A DNA stretch of 64,000 nt from Ga0077527 sp964433345 (GTDB taxonomy: Bacteria > Pseudomonadota > Gammaproteobacteria > Burkholderiales > SG8-41): positions 1 through 64,000 of the forward strand of contig CAYSQJ010000010.1 of the NCBI GenBank assembly GCA_964433345.1, in the 5' to 3' direction. Shown here one piece after another: positions 7,865 to 16,394 of the stretch (position 1 is the first letter of the stretch; the number at the start of each line of letters is the position of its first letter). Below the pieces are notes generated by a model. It saw only the letters and a list, made by a program, of their open reading frames with translations. It did no database searches and had not been told where the DNA came from. The position numbers were made by a program, and so were the translations under genes.

Positions 7865-8236
7865 GTGACGGCAATCCGCATCCAGTGGCCGGCCGCATCG
7901 GTGATCGCCGACCTGCGGCCCGGCCCCACGACCAGCCGGCTGCTGGCCGCGCTTCCCTGTGAATCCGTCATCCAGACCTGGGGCGAGGAAGTCTATTTCG
8001 CATTGTCGCTGACCGCTGCGCCGGAGCCGGATGCGCAGCAGGTGGTCGATCCGGGAACGGTCTGTTTCTGGGTTGAGGGCAGCGCGCTGGCCCTGCCCTG
8101 GGGCCGCACCCCGGCCTCGCGCGGCGATGAATGCCGCCTGGTCTCTCCCTGTAACGTTCTCGGCCGCCTGCGCGGCGATCCCGCGCTGCTCGCAAGCGCA
8201 CGCGACGGCGACACGGTGCGCATCGAATCCGCCTGA
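7865..8236 (+). CDS. Cyclophilin-like fold protein
   Basis: A 123-residue protein resembling the cyclophilin-like domain of PF04126 (formerly DUF369): IRIQWPAASVIADL, a PTTSRLLAALP helix, TWGEEVYFAL and a late GRLRGDPALLA. These proteins have a cyclophilin-type beta barrel, but prolyl isomerase activity is not shown. The GTG start at 7865 lies 17 bases after the lytic transglycosylase stop, so the two may share a transcript. Confidence 0.72.
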   Translation: MTAIRIQWPAASVIADLRPGPTTSRLLAALPCESVIQTWGEEVYFALSLTAAPEPDAQQVVDPGTVCFWVEGSALALPWGRTPASRGDECRLVSPCNVLGRLRGDPALLASARDGDTVRIESA

Positions 8237-8283
8237 GCCCGCCGGGGACGCCTATAATCGTTCCGTCACGGACGGGAGCGATC

Positions 8284-8580
8284 ATGGCTGAGCAGGACGT
8301 ACCGAAGGACTTTTTCGAGTTCATGCAGAAAATGTGGAATCCGATGGGATTCCCGATTCCCGGCATGATCGCGCCGACGATGAACGTCGAGGATCTCGAG
8401 AAAAAAATCGCCGAGCTGAAGGCCGTCGAAACCTGGCTGACCATGAACACCGGCTTCGTGCAGATGACCATCAAGACGCTGGAGATGCAGAAGGCCGGGC
8501 TGGAAAGCCTGCAGGCGGCCGGCAAGGCCGCCGCTGACCAGCACAAGAAGAAGGCAGCTGACAAAAAAACGCCGCAGTAA
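8284..8580 (+). CDS. phaM: PhaM-type polyhydroxybutyrate granule-associated protein
   Basis: A 98-residue protein that fits PhaM, which binds PHB synthase and nucleoid DNA and helps share granules at division. MIAPTMNVEDLEKKIAELKA followed by VETWLTMNTGFVQMTIKTLE is the family core, a predicted coiled coil. The C-terminal KKKAADKK tail is the DNA-binding type of tail, although shorter than in the Ralstonia protein. An intrinsic terminator overlaps the stop codon. No other pha gene is in the window. Confidence 0.75.
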   Translation: MAEQDVPKDFFEFMQKMWNPMGFPIPGMIAPTMNVEDLEKKIAELKAVETWLTMNTGFVQMTIKTLEMQKAGLESLQAAGKAAADQHKKKAADKKTPQ

Positions 8581-8593
8581 GCGGCGTTTTTTG
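8563..8593 (+). terminator. Intrinsic terminator of phaM
   Basis: AAAAAACGCCGC pairs with GCGGCGTTTTTT around the loop AGTAA. The stop codon lies in the loop. The A and T tracts on the two sides would allow it to work in both directions, serving the convergent hydrolase gene too. Confidence 0.88.
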
Positions 8594-8607
8594 CGGGCCG
8601 GCGAAAA

Positions 8608-9522
8608 CTACTTCGCCGCAATCCGGTTGCGCAGCAGTCCCAGTCCTTCCACTTCCGTTTCCAGGATGTCGCCCGGCTTCATGAACTCCGGCGGGTTGCG
8701 CGCGTGGCCGACGCCGGCCGGCGTGCCGGTCAGGAACAGGTCGCCCGGCTCCAGCGTCAGTCCCGCCGACAGTTCCGCGATCAGCCGCGGGATCTTGAAA
8801 TACATGTAGCTGGTGTTCGAATCCTGCTTGGTCACGCCGTTGACACGGCAGGTGATGCGCAGGCCCTGCGGATTCTTCACCTCGTCGGCGGTGGTGATCC
8901 AGGGTCCCATCGGGCAGTGGCCGTCGAGGCTCTTGCCCTTGAACCACTGCTGGCCGTGCTGGCGCTGCACCTCGCGCGCCGAGACGTCGTTGGCGATCAT
9001 GTAGCCGTAGATGTGCTTCATCGCATCGGCTTCCTTGATGTTGCGGCCGCCCTTGCCGATGACCACGGCCATCTCCACTTCCCAGTCGAGTTTTTCGGTG
9101 ACGCCGGGATGCGAGGGCACATCGCCGAAGGGCCCGTTCACCGCCAGCGGCTGCTTGCTGAAAAAAGCCGGGTGCTTGGGCAGTTCCTGCACATGCGGGC
9201 GCGCCTTGGCGCCTTCCTCGAAATGCTCGACATAGTTCCAGCCGACGCAGAACACGTTCTTGCGCGGGCGCGGGATCGGTGCGTGCAGCGTGACCTTGGC
9301 GAACTTGTGATGCCCGGTCTTCAGGCCCGCGACCGCCTTCTTTACCAGCGCGAGGCCGGCCTTGCCCGCAGCCACGAGCCCGATCATGTCGTTGGCGGCA
9401 AAGGGCAGCTTCACGCGCGCCTTCTTCGCCGCGGACTCGAGGTCGATGATGCTGCCGTCGGGGGCGACCACGCCGATTTTCGCGGGGGCGCGCTTGCCTG
9501 CAGAGTACGTCACGAGTTTCAC
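8608..9522 (-). CDS. Fumarylacetoacetate hydrolase family protein
   Basis: A 304-residue enzyme of the FAH superfamily, which cleaves C-C bonds in or decarboxylates/hydrates 2-oxo acids from aromatic or sugar-acid breakdown. Metal ligands are visible: E148 and E150 in DWEVEMAVVIG and D179 in IANDVSARE. GKSLDGHCPMGPWI and FLTGTPAGVG are further family landmarks. The start is GTG 9522, behind GGGAG; the open frame continues upstream only as a shadow of the peptidase gene. It begins one base after the pip stop, so the two are co-transcribed. The exact substrate cannot be read from sequence. Confidence 0.88.
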   Translation of the reverse strand: MKLVTYSAGKRAPAKIGVVAPDGSIIDLESAAKKARVKLPFAANDMIGLVAAGKAGLALVKKAVAGLKTGHHKFAKVTLHAPIPRPRKNVFCVGWNYVEHFEEGAKARPHVQELPKHPAFFSKQPLAVNGPFGDVPSHPGVTEKLDWEVEMAVVIGKGGRNIKEADAMKHIYGYMIANDVSAREVQRQHGQQWFKGKSLDGHCPMGPWITTADEVKNPQGLRITCRVNGVTKQDSNTSYMYFKIPRLIAELSAGLTLEPGDLFLTGTPAGVGHARNPPEFMKPGDILETEVEGLGLLRNRIAAK

Positions 9523-9523
9523 T

Positions 9524-10501
9524 TCAGTCTCCCTGGGTGGTGTATTTGAATTTTTCCGCGGCCCTGACCAGCGCCGCACAGATGCCCGGCTCCCAGGCCG
9601 AGTGGCCGGCGTCGGGAACAATATGATATTCGGCTTCCGGCCAGGCGCGGTGCAGGTCGTCGGCGGAGACGATCGGGCATACCGCGTCATAGCGGCCCTG
9701 GACGATGACGCCCGGAATGTTGCGGATGCGGTCCACCCGGTCGAGCAGCGAGTTCTCCGGCAGGAAGATGTCGTTGATGAAATAGTGCGCCTCGATGCGC
9801 GCGAGTCCCAGCGCCACCACGTCGCCGGCGAAATAGGCGACCGTCTCCGGGCTCGGTAGCAGCGTCGAGCAGGAACCTTCATAGGTGCTCCAGGCTCGCG
9901 CCGCCGGCAGATGCACCGCCGGATCGGGATCGGTCAGCCGGCGATGGTAGGCCCGCAGCAGGTCGCCGCGTTCGGCCTCCGGTATCGGTGCGGTGAACGC
10001 GCGCCATGCTTCCGGAAACAGGTTGCGCAGGCCGTAGAGGAACCAGTCGATCTCGCTCTTGCGGCAGAGGAAAATGCCGCGCAGGATCAGCCCGCTGCAG
10101 CGCTGCGGATGCGCCTCGGCATAGGCCAGCGCCAGCGTGCTGCCCCAGGACCCGCCGAACACCAGCCAGCGCTCGATGCCCAACGTCTCGCGCAGCCTCT
10201 CGATGTCTGCAATCAGCAGCGGCGTCGTGTTGTCGCGTATTTCGCCCAGCGGCGTCGAACGTCCGGCTCCGCGCTGGTCGAAAATGACAATGCGGTAATG
10301 CGCGGGATCGAAAAAGCGCCGGTGCGCGGACGCGGCGCCGGCGCCGGGGCCGCCATGCAGGAACACCACCGGCGCGCCCTGCGGGTTGCCGGACTCCTCG
10401 AAGTACATCCGGTGCCGGCCGTCGAGTTCCAGTACGCCGATGTTGTACGGTTCGATCGCGGGATAGAGTTCGGCGCGCGGGCCGAGGCTGGGATCGGGCA
10501 T
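9524..10501 (-). CDS. pip: Proline iminopeptidase
   Basis: A 325-residue alpha/beta hydrolase that removes N-terminal proline from peptides (family S33). HGGPGAG (49-55) is the oxyanion-hole motif, and the catalytic triad is Ser118 in GGSWGS, Asp272 in GRYDAVCP and His300 in DAGHSAWE. The start MPDPSLG at 10501 precedes the conserved domain closely; an extension of 23 codons is possible but unlike family N-termini. It forms a two-gene unit with the downstream FAH-family gene. Confidence 0.92.
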   Translation of the reverse strand: MPDPSLGPRAELYPAIEPYNIGVLELDGRHRMYFEESGNPQGAPVVFLHGGPGAGAASAHRRFFDPAHYRIVIFDQRGAGRSTPLGEIRDNTTPLLIADIERLRETLGIERWLVFGGSWGSTLALAYAEAHPQRCSGLILRGIFLCRKSEIDWFLYGLRNLFPEAWRAFTAPIPEAERGDLLRAYHRRLTDPDPAVHLPAARAWSTYEGSCSTLLPSPETVAYFAGDVVALGLARIEAHYFINDIFLPENSLLDRVDRIRNIPGVIVQGRYDAVCPIVSADDLHRAWPEAEYHIVPDAGHSAWEPGICAALVRAAEKFKYTTQGD

Positions 10502-10674
10502 GTCCTTGCGCTTGTGCGGGGCTTGTGAGGGGAAGCGTTGCGAAAAAAATCCAGCGCAACGGTAGCACAAAGCGCGAGCCCCGGCTCCGCCGGGCGCGGC
10601 AAAACCGGAACCCGTCTCAAAAACTGACGGGTGCTACGCAGTACCGGCAGGCGCAGGCGTTTTTGAAATGGGTT

Positions 10675-11040
10675 CTACATCATGCTGACGTGGGCGGCCA
10701 CCACGCGCCAGCCCTCGGGCTGGCGCACCCAGCTCTGCATCTGGCGGCCGATGCGGCCGCCGCGCTCGAAGTGCAGGCTCGAGGTCGCGAAATCGCGGCC
10801 GTAGGTGGTGATCACCTCGCGCAGCACCTTGCGCTCGAGCCCCGCCGAGGGACGCGCCGCGCGGAAGCGGGCGATTTCCTCGTGGCCGTAGAGCAGTTCG
10901 CCGGCGCCGTAACGCACGGTAAGCGGGCTTTGCCAGAACAGCTCGTCCAGTACCGCCACGTCATTCGTGACCAGCGCATTTTCGTAGCGGTGGCAGGCCG
11001 CCGTCACCTCCGCCAGCACTTCCGGAATATTGATGTCCAT
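10675..11040 (-). CDS. AtzH/HpxZ-like SnoaL-fold protein (DUF3225 type)
   Basis: A 121-residue NTF2/SnoaL-fold protein. The sequence LFWQSPLTVRYGAGELLYG, GHEEIARFRAAR and the C-terminal GRQMQSWVRQPEGWRVVAAHVS match the AtzH/HpxZ group (DUF3225), which is found beside amidase or oxalurate and ureide genes. No such gene is next to it here, so its role is unclear. It is separated from pip by a 170-base spacer containing a small GACGGG hairpin. Confidence 0.78.
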   Translation of the reverse strand: MDINIPEVLAEVTAACHRYENALVTNDVAVLDELFWQSPLTVRYGAGELLYGHEEIARFRAARPSAGLERKVLREVITTYGRDFATSSLHFERGGRIGRQMQSWVRQPEGWRVVAAHVSMM

Positions 11041-11181
11041 TGCTTTTCATTCCTCGATCCGAGTTGCGATTTGCTGCCTGACCACCGCGGTGAACTGCGC
11101 GGGCTGACCATAACTCATTTTTGCAGCGGCACGAACAGCGCGGGTGCTTGCCGCACGGCCGTCTGGCCGCAGGGGCTACGG

Positions 11182-11187
11182 TATAAT
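11182..11187 (+). promoter_or_regulatory. Possible -10 box upstream of maeB
   Basis: A perfect TATAAT lies 71 bases before the maeB start. No good -35 hexamer is visible at 16-18 bases distance, so this is only a candidate. Confidence 0.3.
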
Positions 11188-11258
11188 TCTGCTCCCCGCG
11201 CGGAGCCCCGGATGGCCCTGATACGCGGCCGAATCTTCCGAAAGGCGGTTTTCAGAAA

Positions 11259-13562
11259 ATGCCCGAAGAGCAACTGCGCAAGGCAGCGCTGGAATATCAC
11301 CGGCTACCCGTGCCGGGAAAGATTGCAGTGACCCCGACCAAGGGTTTGGTCAACCAGAGGGATCTCGCGCTGGCCTACACGCCGGGCGTCGCCAAGGTCT
11401 GCGAGGAAATCGCTGCCAACCCGGCGGATGCCAGCCTCTATACCGCGCGCGGCAACCTGGTCGCGGTGATCACCAATGGCACTGCAGTGCTGGGCCTCGG
11501 CAACATCGGGCCGCTGGCCTCGAAGCCGGTGATGGAAGGCAAGGCGGTGCTGTTCAAGAAATTCGCCGGCATCGACGTCTTCGACATCGAAATCAACGAG
11601 CTTGATCCGCACAAGCTGGTCGACATCATCGCCGCGCTGGAGCCGACCTTCGGCGGCATCAACCTTGAGGACATCAAGGCGCCCGAGTGTTTCATCGTCG
11701 AGCGCGAACTGCGGAAGCGCTGCAAGATTCCCGTGTTCCACGACGACCAGCACGGCACCGCGATCATCGTCAGCGCTGCCTTCACCAACGGCCTGAAGGT
11801 CGTCGGCAAGGACATCTCGAAAATCAAGCTGGTGGTCTCCGGCGCCGGCGCTGCGGCGCTGGCCTGCCTCGACCTGCTGGTGTCGCTGGGCCTTAAAAAG
11901 GAAAACATCACTGTCACCGACATCGTCGGCGTGGTCTACAAGGGCCGCACCGAGCTGATGGACGAGGACAAGGAGCGTTACGCGATAGACACCAAGGCGC
12001 GCACCCTGGGCGAGGTCATCGCCGGAGCCGATGCCTTCCTCGGTCTTTCGGCCGGCAAAGTGCTGAAGCCGGAGATGGTCAAGCAGATGGCCGAGCGCCC
12101 GCTGATCCTGGCGCTCGCCAACCCCGAGCCGGAAATCCTGCCCGAGCTGGTGAAGCAGGTGCGCCCCGACGCGGTGATGGCCACCGGCCGTTCGGACTAT
12201 CCGAACCAGGTCAACAACGTGCTCTGTTTCCCCTTCATCTTCCGCGGCGCACTCGACGTCGGCGCGACCACCATCAACCGCGAGATGGAAATCGCCGCGG
12301 TCAATGCGATCGCTGCACTGGCCCAGGCCGAGCAGTCGGACATCGTTGCCGCCGCCTACGGCGAGCAGGACCTCAAGTTCGGCCCCGACTACCTGATCCC
12401 GCGGCCCTTCGATCCGCGGCTGATCAGCACCATTGCACCGGCAGTGGCCAAGGCGGCGATGGACAGCGGCGTGGCGACGCGCCCGATCACCGACTTCGAC
12501 GCCTATGCGCAGCGCATGAACGAGGTGGTTTACCACTCGGGCCTGATCATGAAGCCGGTGATCGCCGCGGCGAAGAAATCGCCCCGGCGGGTGGTTTATG
12601 CCGAGGGCGAGCAGGAGATCGTGCTGCGCGCGGTGCAGGTCGCCGTCGACGAGGGCATCGTGCACCCGATCCTGATCGGCCGCCCCGATGTCATCACCAC
12701 CCGCATCGAGCGCCTCGGCCTGCGCCTGCAGCGCGGCAAGGACTTCGAACTGGTCGACCCCAACGACGATCCGCGCTACCGCGAATACTGGACCGAGTAC
12801 CAGCATCTCGGCGAACGCCGCGGCGTGACCCCCGAGATCGCCAAGCTCGACATGCGTCGCCGCACCACGCTGATCGGCGCGATGCTGATGCGCAAGGGCG
12901 CCGCCGACGGCATGCTCTGCGGTCTGTTCGGCCGCTATGACAGCCACCTGCGCTTCATCGACCTCGTGCTCGGCAAGCGCGCCGGCGTGCAGAACTACTC
13001 GGCGATGAACATGGTGATGCTGCCCGGCCGCACCGTGTTCATCTGCGATACCTATGTCAACCGCGACCCCACGGCCGAGCAGATCGCCGAATCGACGATA
13101 CTCGCCGCCGAGGAGATCAGCCGCTTCGGCCTGGTGCCCAAGGCAGCGCTGCTGTCGCACTCCAGCTTCGGCTCGGCCGATTCCGACACCGCGCGCAAGA
13201 TGCGTGCCGCGCTGGCGCTGATCAACGAGCGCGCGCCCAACCTCGAGATCGACGGCGAGATGCACGGCGACGCCGCGCTGTCCGAGGACATCCGCATGAA
13301 GATTTTCCCGAACTCGCGGCTGAAGGGGCAGGCCAATCTGCTGATCATGCCGACGCTGGACGCGGCGAACATCTCCTTCAACCTGCTGAAGACCGCATCC
13401 GGAGACGGCGTCACCGTCGGCCCGATCCTGCTCGGCGCGTCGCAGCCGGTGAACGTGCTGACCACCAGCGCTACCGTGCGCCGCATCGTCAACATGACCG
13501 CGCTGACCGTGGCCGACGCCAATGCCAACGCCCAGCGCGGCGAGCAACGCCCGCTGCTTTAA
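11259..13562 (+). CDS. maeB: NADP-dependent malic enzyme with phosphotransacetylase-like domain
   Basis: A 767-residue two-domain enzyme that decarboxylates malate to pyruvate with NADP. Residues 1-430 are the malic enzyme: Tyr40 in LAYTPGVA, Lys95 in VMEGKAVLFK, the metal site FHDDQHGTA (160-168) and the nucleotide fold SGAGAAALACL (194-204). Residues from about 435 to 765 resemble phosphate acetyltransferase (VVYAEGEQE, SHSSFGS, DGEMHGDAAL); in MaeB proteins this domain is regulatory and senses acetyl-CoA. Length and layout are normal for the family. A long antisense open frame covers almost the whole gene and is an artefact of codon bias. Confidence 0.95.
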   Translation: MPEEQLRKAALEYHRLPVPGKIAVTPTKGLVNQRDLALAYTPGVAKVCEEIAANPADASLYTARGNLVAVITNGTAVLGLGNIGPLASKPVMEGKAVLFKKFAGIDVFDIEINELDPHKLVDIIAALEPTFGGINLEDIKAPECFIVERELRKRCKIPVFHDDQHGTAIIVSAAFTNGLKVVGKDISKIKLVVSGAGAAALACLDLLVSLGLKKENITVTDIVGVVYKGRTELMDEDKERYAIDTKARTLGEVIAGADAFLGLSAGKVLKPEMVKQMAERPLILALANPEPEILPELVKQVRPDAVMATGRSDYPNQVNNVLCFPFIFRGALDVGATTINREMEIAAVNAIAALAQAEQSDIVAAAYGEQDLKFGPDYLIPRPFDPRLISTIAPAVAKAAMDSGVATRPITDFDAYAQRMNEVVYHSGLIMKPVIAAAKKSPRRVVYAEGEQEIVLRAVQVAVDEGIVHPILIGRPDVITTRIERLGLRLQRGKDFELVDPNDDPRYREYWTEYQHLGERRGVTPEIAKLDMRRRTTLIGAMLMRKGAADGMLCGLFGRYDSHLRFIDLVLGKRAGVQNYSAMNMVMLPGRTVFICDTYVNRDPTAEQIAESTILAAEEISRFGLVPKAALLSHSSFGSADSDTARKMRAALALINERAPNLEIDGEMHGDAALSEDIRMKIFPNSRLKGQANLLIMPTLDAANISFNLLKTASGDGVTVGPILLGASQPVNVLTTSATVRRIVNMTALTVADANANAQRGEQRPLL

Positions 13563-13594
13563 GTGACAGCTTTGTATTAAGTGACAGCTTTGTA
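13561..13594 (+). repeat. 18-base tandem direct repeat after maeB
   Basis: AAGTGACAGCTTTGTA occurs at 13561-13576 and again at 13579-13594. The first copy starts inside the maeB stop codon. It is followed directly by the first CCCTCTCCCC palindrome. Confidence 0.8.
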
Positions 13595-13598
13595 GTTA

Positions 13599-13625
13599 CC
13601 CTCTCCCCGCAGAGCGGGGAGAGGG
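13599..13625. repeat. CCCTCTCCCC palindrome, copy 1
   Basis: CCCTCTCCCCGC and GCGGGGAGAGGG form a perfect 12-base stem around AGA. It belongs to the same family as the copies at 16974 and 21353. Confidence 0.85.
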
Positions 13626-13657
13626 CAGGGTGAGGGGCTGAGACCGGCCCCCGAAGT

Positions 13658-13691
13658 ATTTATAAGCACTTGATTTCATTGACTTTTTTAT
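13658..13691 (+). repeat. AT-rich dispersed motif, copy c
   Basis: TATAAGCACTTGATTTCATT followed by GACTTTTTTATAAAG resembles the other AT-rich copies. It ends 13 bases before the fumC start and may act in fumC expression. Confidence 0.4.
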
Positions 13692-13703
13692 AAAGAACGA
13701 GCC

Positions 13704-15113
13704 ATGGCCAAATTCCGCACCGAACACGACACGATGGGCGACATCGAAGTCCCCGACAACATGCTGTGGGGCGCGCAGACCGAGCGCAGCCTGCATCACT
13801 TTCATTTCCCCGGCGAGACCATGCCGCTGCCGGTGGTGCATGCGCAGATCATGGTCAAGAAGGCCGCCGCGCTGACCAACATGGCGCTGGGCGTGCTCGA
13901 CAAGAAAAAGGGCAGGGCCATCGTCGAGGCCGCCGACGAGGCGCTCAGCGGCAAATGGAACGACCATTTCCCGCTGGTGGTGTGGCAGACCGGCTCCGGC
14001 ACCCAGACCAACATGAACGTCAATGAGGTGCTGGCCAACCGCGCCTCGGAAATCCTCGGCGGCAAACGCGGTGCGAACCGCCTGGTGCACGAGAACGATG
14101 ACGTCAACAAGGGCCAGTCCTCCAACGACACCTTCCCCACGGCGATGCATGTCGCCGCGGTGATCGCGCTGGAAAAACAACTCAAGCCCGCGGTGAAGAA
14201 GCTGCGCAACACGCTGGACAAGAAGTCGCGCGCCTTCATGAACATCGTCAAGATCGGCCGCACCCACCTGCAGGACGCGACGCCGCTGACGCTGGGTCAG
14301 GAATTCTCGGGATATGTCTCCCAGCTCGACCACGGCCTCAAGCACATCGACGCCGCGCTGCCCCATCTCTGCGAACTCGCACTCGGCGGCACCGCGGTCG
14401 GCACCGGTCTCAATGCCCACCCGAAATTCGCCAAGGACGTCGCTGCCCAGCTGAAAAAGCTGACCGGCCTGCCCTTCGTCACCGCGCCCAACAAGTTCGA
14501 GGCGCTGGGTTCCTGCGACGGCGTCGTCGCCGCCCACGGTGCGCTGAAGACGCTGGCCGCGTCACTGATGAAAATCGCCAACGACATCCGCTGGCTGGCC
14601 AGCGGTCCGCGCTGCGGCATCGGCGAGCTAAGCATCCCGGAAAACGAACCCGGCTCCTCGATCATGCCGGGCAAGGTCAACCCGACCCAGTCCGAATCGA
14701 TGACCATGGTCTGCTGCCAGGTCTTCGGCAACGACACCGCGATCAATGTCGGCGGCTCGATGGGCAACTTCGAACTCAACGTGTTCCGCCCGATGGTGAT
14801 CCGCAACTTCATGCACAGCGCCCACCTGCTGGCGCATGCCTGCGAGAACTTTGAGGAACACTGCGCGGTCGGCATCGAACCCAACCTCGCGCGCATCAGC
14901 CAGCTCACCAACGACTCGCTGATGCTGGTCACCGCGCTGAACCCCCACATCGGCTACGCCAAGGCCGCGGCGATCGCCAAGAACGCCCACAAGAAGGGTC
15001 TGACGCTGAAACAGTCAGCGATCGAACTCGGCCACCTGACCGAGAAGCAGTTCGATCAGTGGGTGCGGGCGGAGGATATGGTGGGGATGAAGATCAAGAA
15101 AAAGAAGAAGTAA
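13704..15113 (+). CDS. fumC: Class II fumarate hydratase
   Basis: A 469-residue TCA-cycle enzyme that interconverts fumarate and malate without an iron-sulfur cluster. Landmarks are TGSGTQTNMNVNEV, the SSNDTFPTAMH substrate loop, GRTHLQDATP and the superfamily signature GSSIMPGKVN near residues 317-326, which holds the catalytic Ser. The C-terminus ends in a lysine run (KIKKKKK), a little unusual. It follows maeB in the same direction but is separated by repeats, so it probably has its own promoter. A strong terminator follows. Confidence 0.96.
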   Translation: MAKFRTEHDTMGDIEVPDNMLWGAQTERSLHHFHFPGETMPLPVVHAQIMVKKAAALTNMALGVLDKKKGRAIVEAADEALSGKWNDHFPLVVWQTGSGTQTNMNVNEVLANRASEILGGKRGANRLVHENDDVNKGQSSNDTFPTAMHVAAVIALEKQLKPAVKKLRNTLDKKSRAFMNIVKIGRTHLQDATPLTLGQEFSGYVSQLDHGLKHIDAALPHLCELALGGTAVGTGLNAHPKFAKDVAAQLKKLTGLPFVTAPNKFEALGSCDGVVAAHGALKTLAASLMKIANDIRWLASGPRCGIGELSIPENEPGSSIMPGKVNPTQSESMTMVCCQVFGNDTAINVGGSMGNFELNVFRPMVIRNFMHSAHLLAHACENFEEHCAVGIEPNLARISQLTNDSLMLVTALNPHIGYAKAAAIAKNAHKKGLTLKQSAIELGHLTEKQFDQWVRAEDMVGMKIKKKKK

Positions 15114-15135
15114 GGTTCAGTTTCAGCGGTTCAAG

Positions 15136-15171
15136 AAAAACGCCCACCGGCGGGAGTTGGTGGGCGTTTTG
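15136..15171 (+). terminator. Intrinsic terminator of fumC
   Basis: AAAAACGCCCACC pairs with GGTGGGCGTTTTG around GGCGGGAGTT. It separates fumC from the low-GC island that runs the other way, and its A and T tracts would serve both directions. Confidence 0.9.
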
Positions 15172-15190
15172 TTTTGTGTGGATTGACTCG

Positions 15191-15511
15191 TTATGCGACG
15201 GATAGACGAATCGTGTCCGCAATAATGTTTACATCTTCAATGCTTCTGATGCCTACTCGTGGCCAGTTATATCGGCGATCTGGATTTACTGGATGTTTGG
15301 TCAAAGAACAAATCTGATTAATTTGTGGTAACGAGCCTGGTTTGAAAGCAATTTCAGCGCAATTTCCATCGGCGAGATTCGAGTGATAGATCGTCAGTAT
15401 GTATCCGGAGCCCCTCCTAAACCGAGCCCCATTTAAGCTTACTAATTCAATCGGCGCGCCTAAAAATTGCGAAAGAGTGGTAATTGCGTGTGTGTAAACA
15501 GGGTTAATCAC
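15191..15511 (-). CDS. Unknown small protein of low-GC island
   Basis: A 106-residue protein I do not recognise. It contains LSQFLGAPIELVSLNGARF, GYILTIYHSNLADGNCAEIAF and a C-terminal VGIRSIEDVNIIADTIRL, suggesting an alpha/beta cytoplasmic fold without membrane segments. The GTG at 15511 is preferred because AAGGAGG lies six bases before it; a TTG nine codons upstream is in frame but has no ribosome-binding site. Base composition is clearly lower in GC than the neighbours. It lies 69 bases after the nuclease-like gene, in the same direction, so the two probably form one transferred unit. Confidence 0.6.
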   Translation of the reverse strand: MINPVYTHAITTLSQFLGAPIELVSLNGARFRRGSGYILTIYHSNLADGNCAEIAFKPGSLPQINQICSLTKHPVNPDRRYNWPRVGIRSIEDVNIIADTIRLSVA

Positions 15512-15517
15512 CCAAGT

Positions 15518-15524
15518 CCTCCTT
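15518..15524 (-). promoter_or_regulatory. Strong ribosome-binding site deciding the start at 15511
   Basis: The minus strand reads AAGGAGGACTTGGGTG, a perfect Shine-Dalgarno sequence with six bases of spacing to GTG. Confidence 0.75.
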
Positions 15525-15580
15525 GATGGTAGTTGCAAAAAAAGGAAGTTACCGGCTTGCGACTCTTCCCATGCATCCGA

Positions 15581-16147
15581 TTACACCGCCAAGTTAGGGG
15601 GGGTGATCACATTGGACAGTAATTCATTAATTGCAGCCTCTGGCACCATGTGCCGCTTGATCGCCAACGAAGTAGGGGATTTAGCCTTCGCGAGATTGGT
15701 TATTACTTGAACATTTGCCCCGATAGTTTCCCCACTGTTCATAATCTCAGCGACCTTGGCCCGGGGGACTAAGAAGAAAACATAGGGTGATGCATCTGGG
15801 TATTGGCTTACGAATCGCGGATCTTTGTCTCCGACGAGCAAGAGAAAGTCATAGTCTTTTCCCTTGTCTTTCCATCCAAGAGGCTTGCTCCAATTCCATC
15901 GCCTTGTGCTTGAGCCCAAAACAGGAGTATTTAGCTTGCTAAATTTCACTTCTACCTTGATGGTTTTGCCGATGACCAGATCGTGAGCGTCTGCATAGGC
16001 GCCGAGAACGCCCCCGGTTATCTTGGCGATTAACGTCTCGCCCTTCATTCCCTGTGCCAAGGTTGGATGAGTTTTAAGGAACTCAATTTCTCTCTGCAAT
16101 GCGACGATGCGAGCTTTGAGCTCTCGGTTTTCTTCTTCCAACGTCAT
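15581..16147 (-). CDS. PD-(D/E)XK nuclease-like protein with N-terminal coiled coil
   Basis: A 188-residue protein. Residues 1-27 form a short charged coiled coil (MTLEEENRELKARIVALQRE). From 35 on it looks like a restriction-endonuclease-type core: Glu37 in MKGETLIAKI, Asp56 in DAHDLVIG, and Glu66-Val-Lys68 in IKVEVKFSKL, which together give the E...D-x9-ExK pattern, followed by a hydrophobic strand DYDFLLLVG. The GAGGA ribosome-binding site sits seven bases before ATG 16147. AT-rich codon use sets it apart from the surroundings. It could be a defence or mobile-element nuclease; the family is not one I can name. Confidence 0.6.
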   Translation of the reverse strand: MTLEEENRELKARIVALQREIEFLKTHPTLAQGMKGETLIAKITGGVLGAYADAHDLVIGKTIKVEVKFSKLNTPVLGSSTRRWNWSKPLGWKDKGKDYDFLLLVGDKDPRFVSQYPDASPYVFFLVPRAKVAEIMNSGETIGANVQVITNLAKAKSPTSLAIKRHMVPEAAINELLSNVITPPNLAV

Positions 16148-16327
16148 GTAATCCTCAAGCTATATAACGTATCGTAGTCGATATTTTTAGTTGATTTTTT
16201 GCACCGATCGGGTGCCCGATGATAGGCCGTGGTTTTGAGAACAGTAAAGAATCATTGGGTTGCAAAATCTGTCGCGAGTTTTCCGGATCGATGCTCGAAT
16301 GCAATTTAAATAAAAAACGATATAAAA

Positions 16328-16365
16328 TACATAAATATAATCAACTATTTAAGATAAATTTTATG
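16328..16365 (+). repeat. AT-rich dispersed motif, copy d (partial)
   Basis: TATAATCAACTATTTAAGAT followed by AAATTTTATG resembles other copies in its AACTATTT part and in ending at an ATG. That ATG opens only an eight-codon frame. It lies at the outer edge of the low-GC island. Confidence 0.35.
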
Positions 16366-16394
16366 CATCATTGTCTCTTAGCCTGATTCAACCG

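Noticed and set aside
10611..10631. CCCGTC/GACGGG hairpin between pip and the AtzH-like gene as a terminator
   Set aside because: The stem is short and no T tract follows in either direction.
11304..13547. 747-codon open frame antisense to maeB
   Set aside because: Its sequence is rich in His, Arg and Gly with no domain, and mirrors the codon bias of maeB, which is fully conserved on the other strand.
13561..13594. Direct repeats after maeB as ends of an insertion sequence
   Set aside because: No transposase, no inverted ends and only 18 bases between repeat starts.
16363..16386. Eight-codon frame starting at the ATG of AT-rich motif copy d
   Set aside because: Too short and without a ribosome-binding site; more likely chance.
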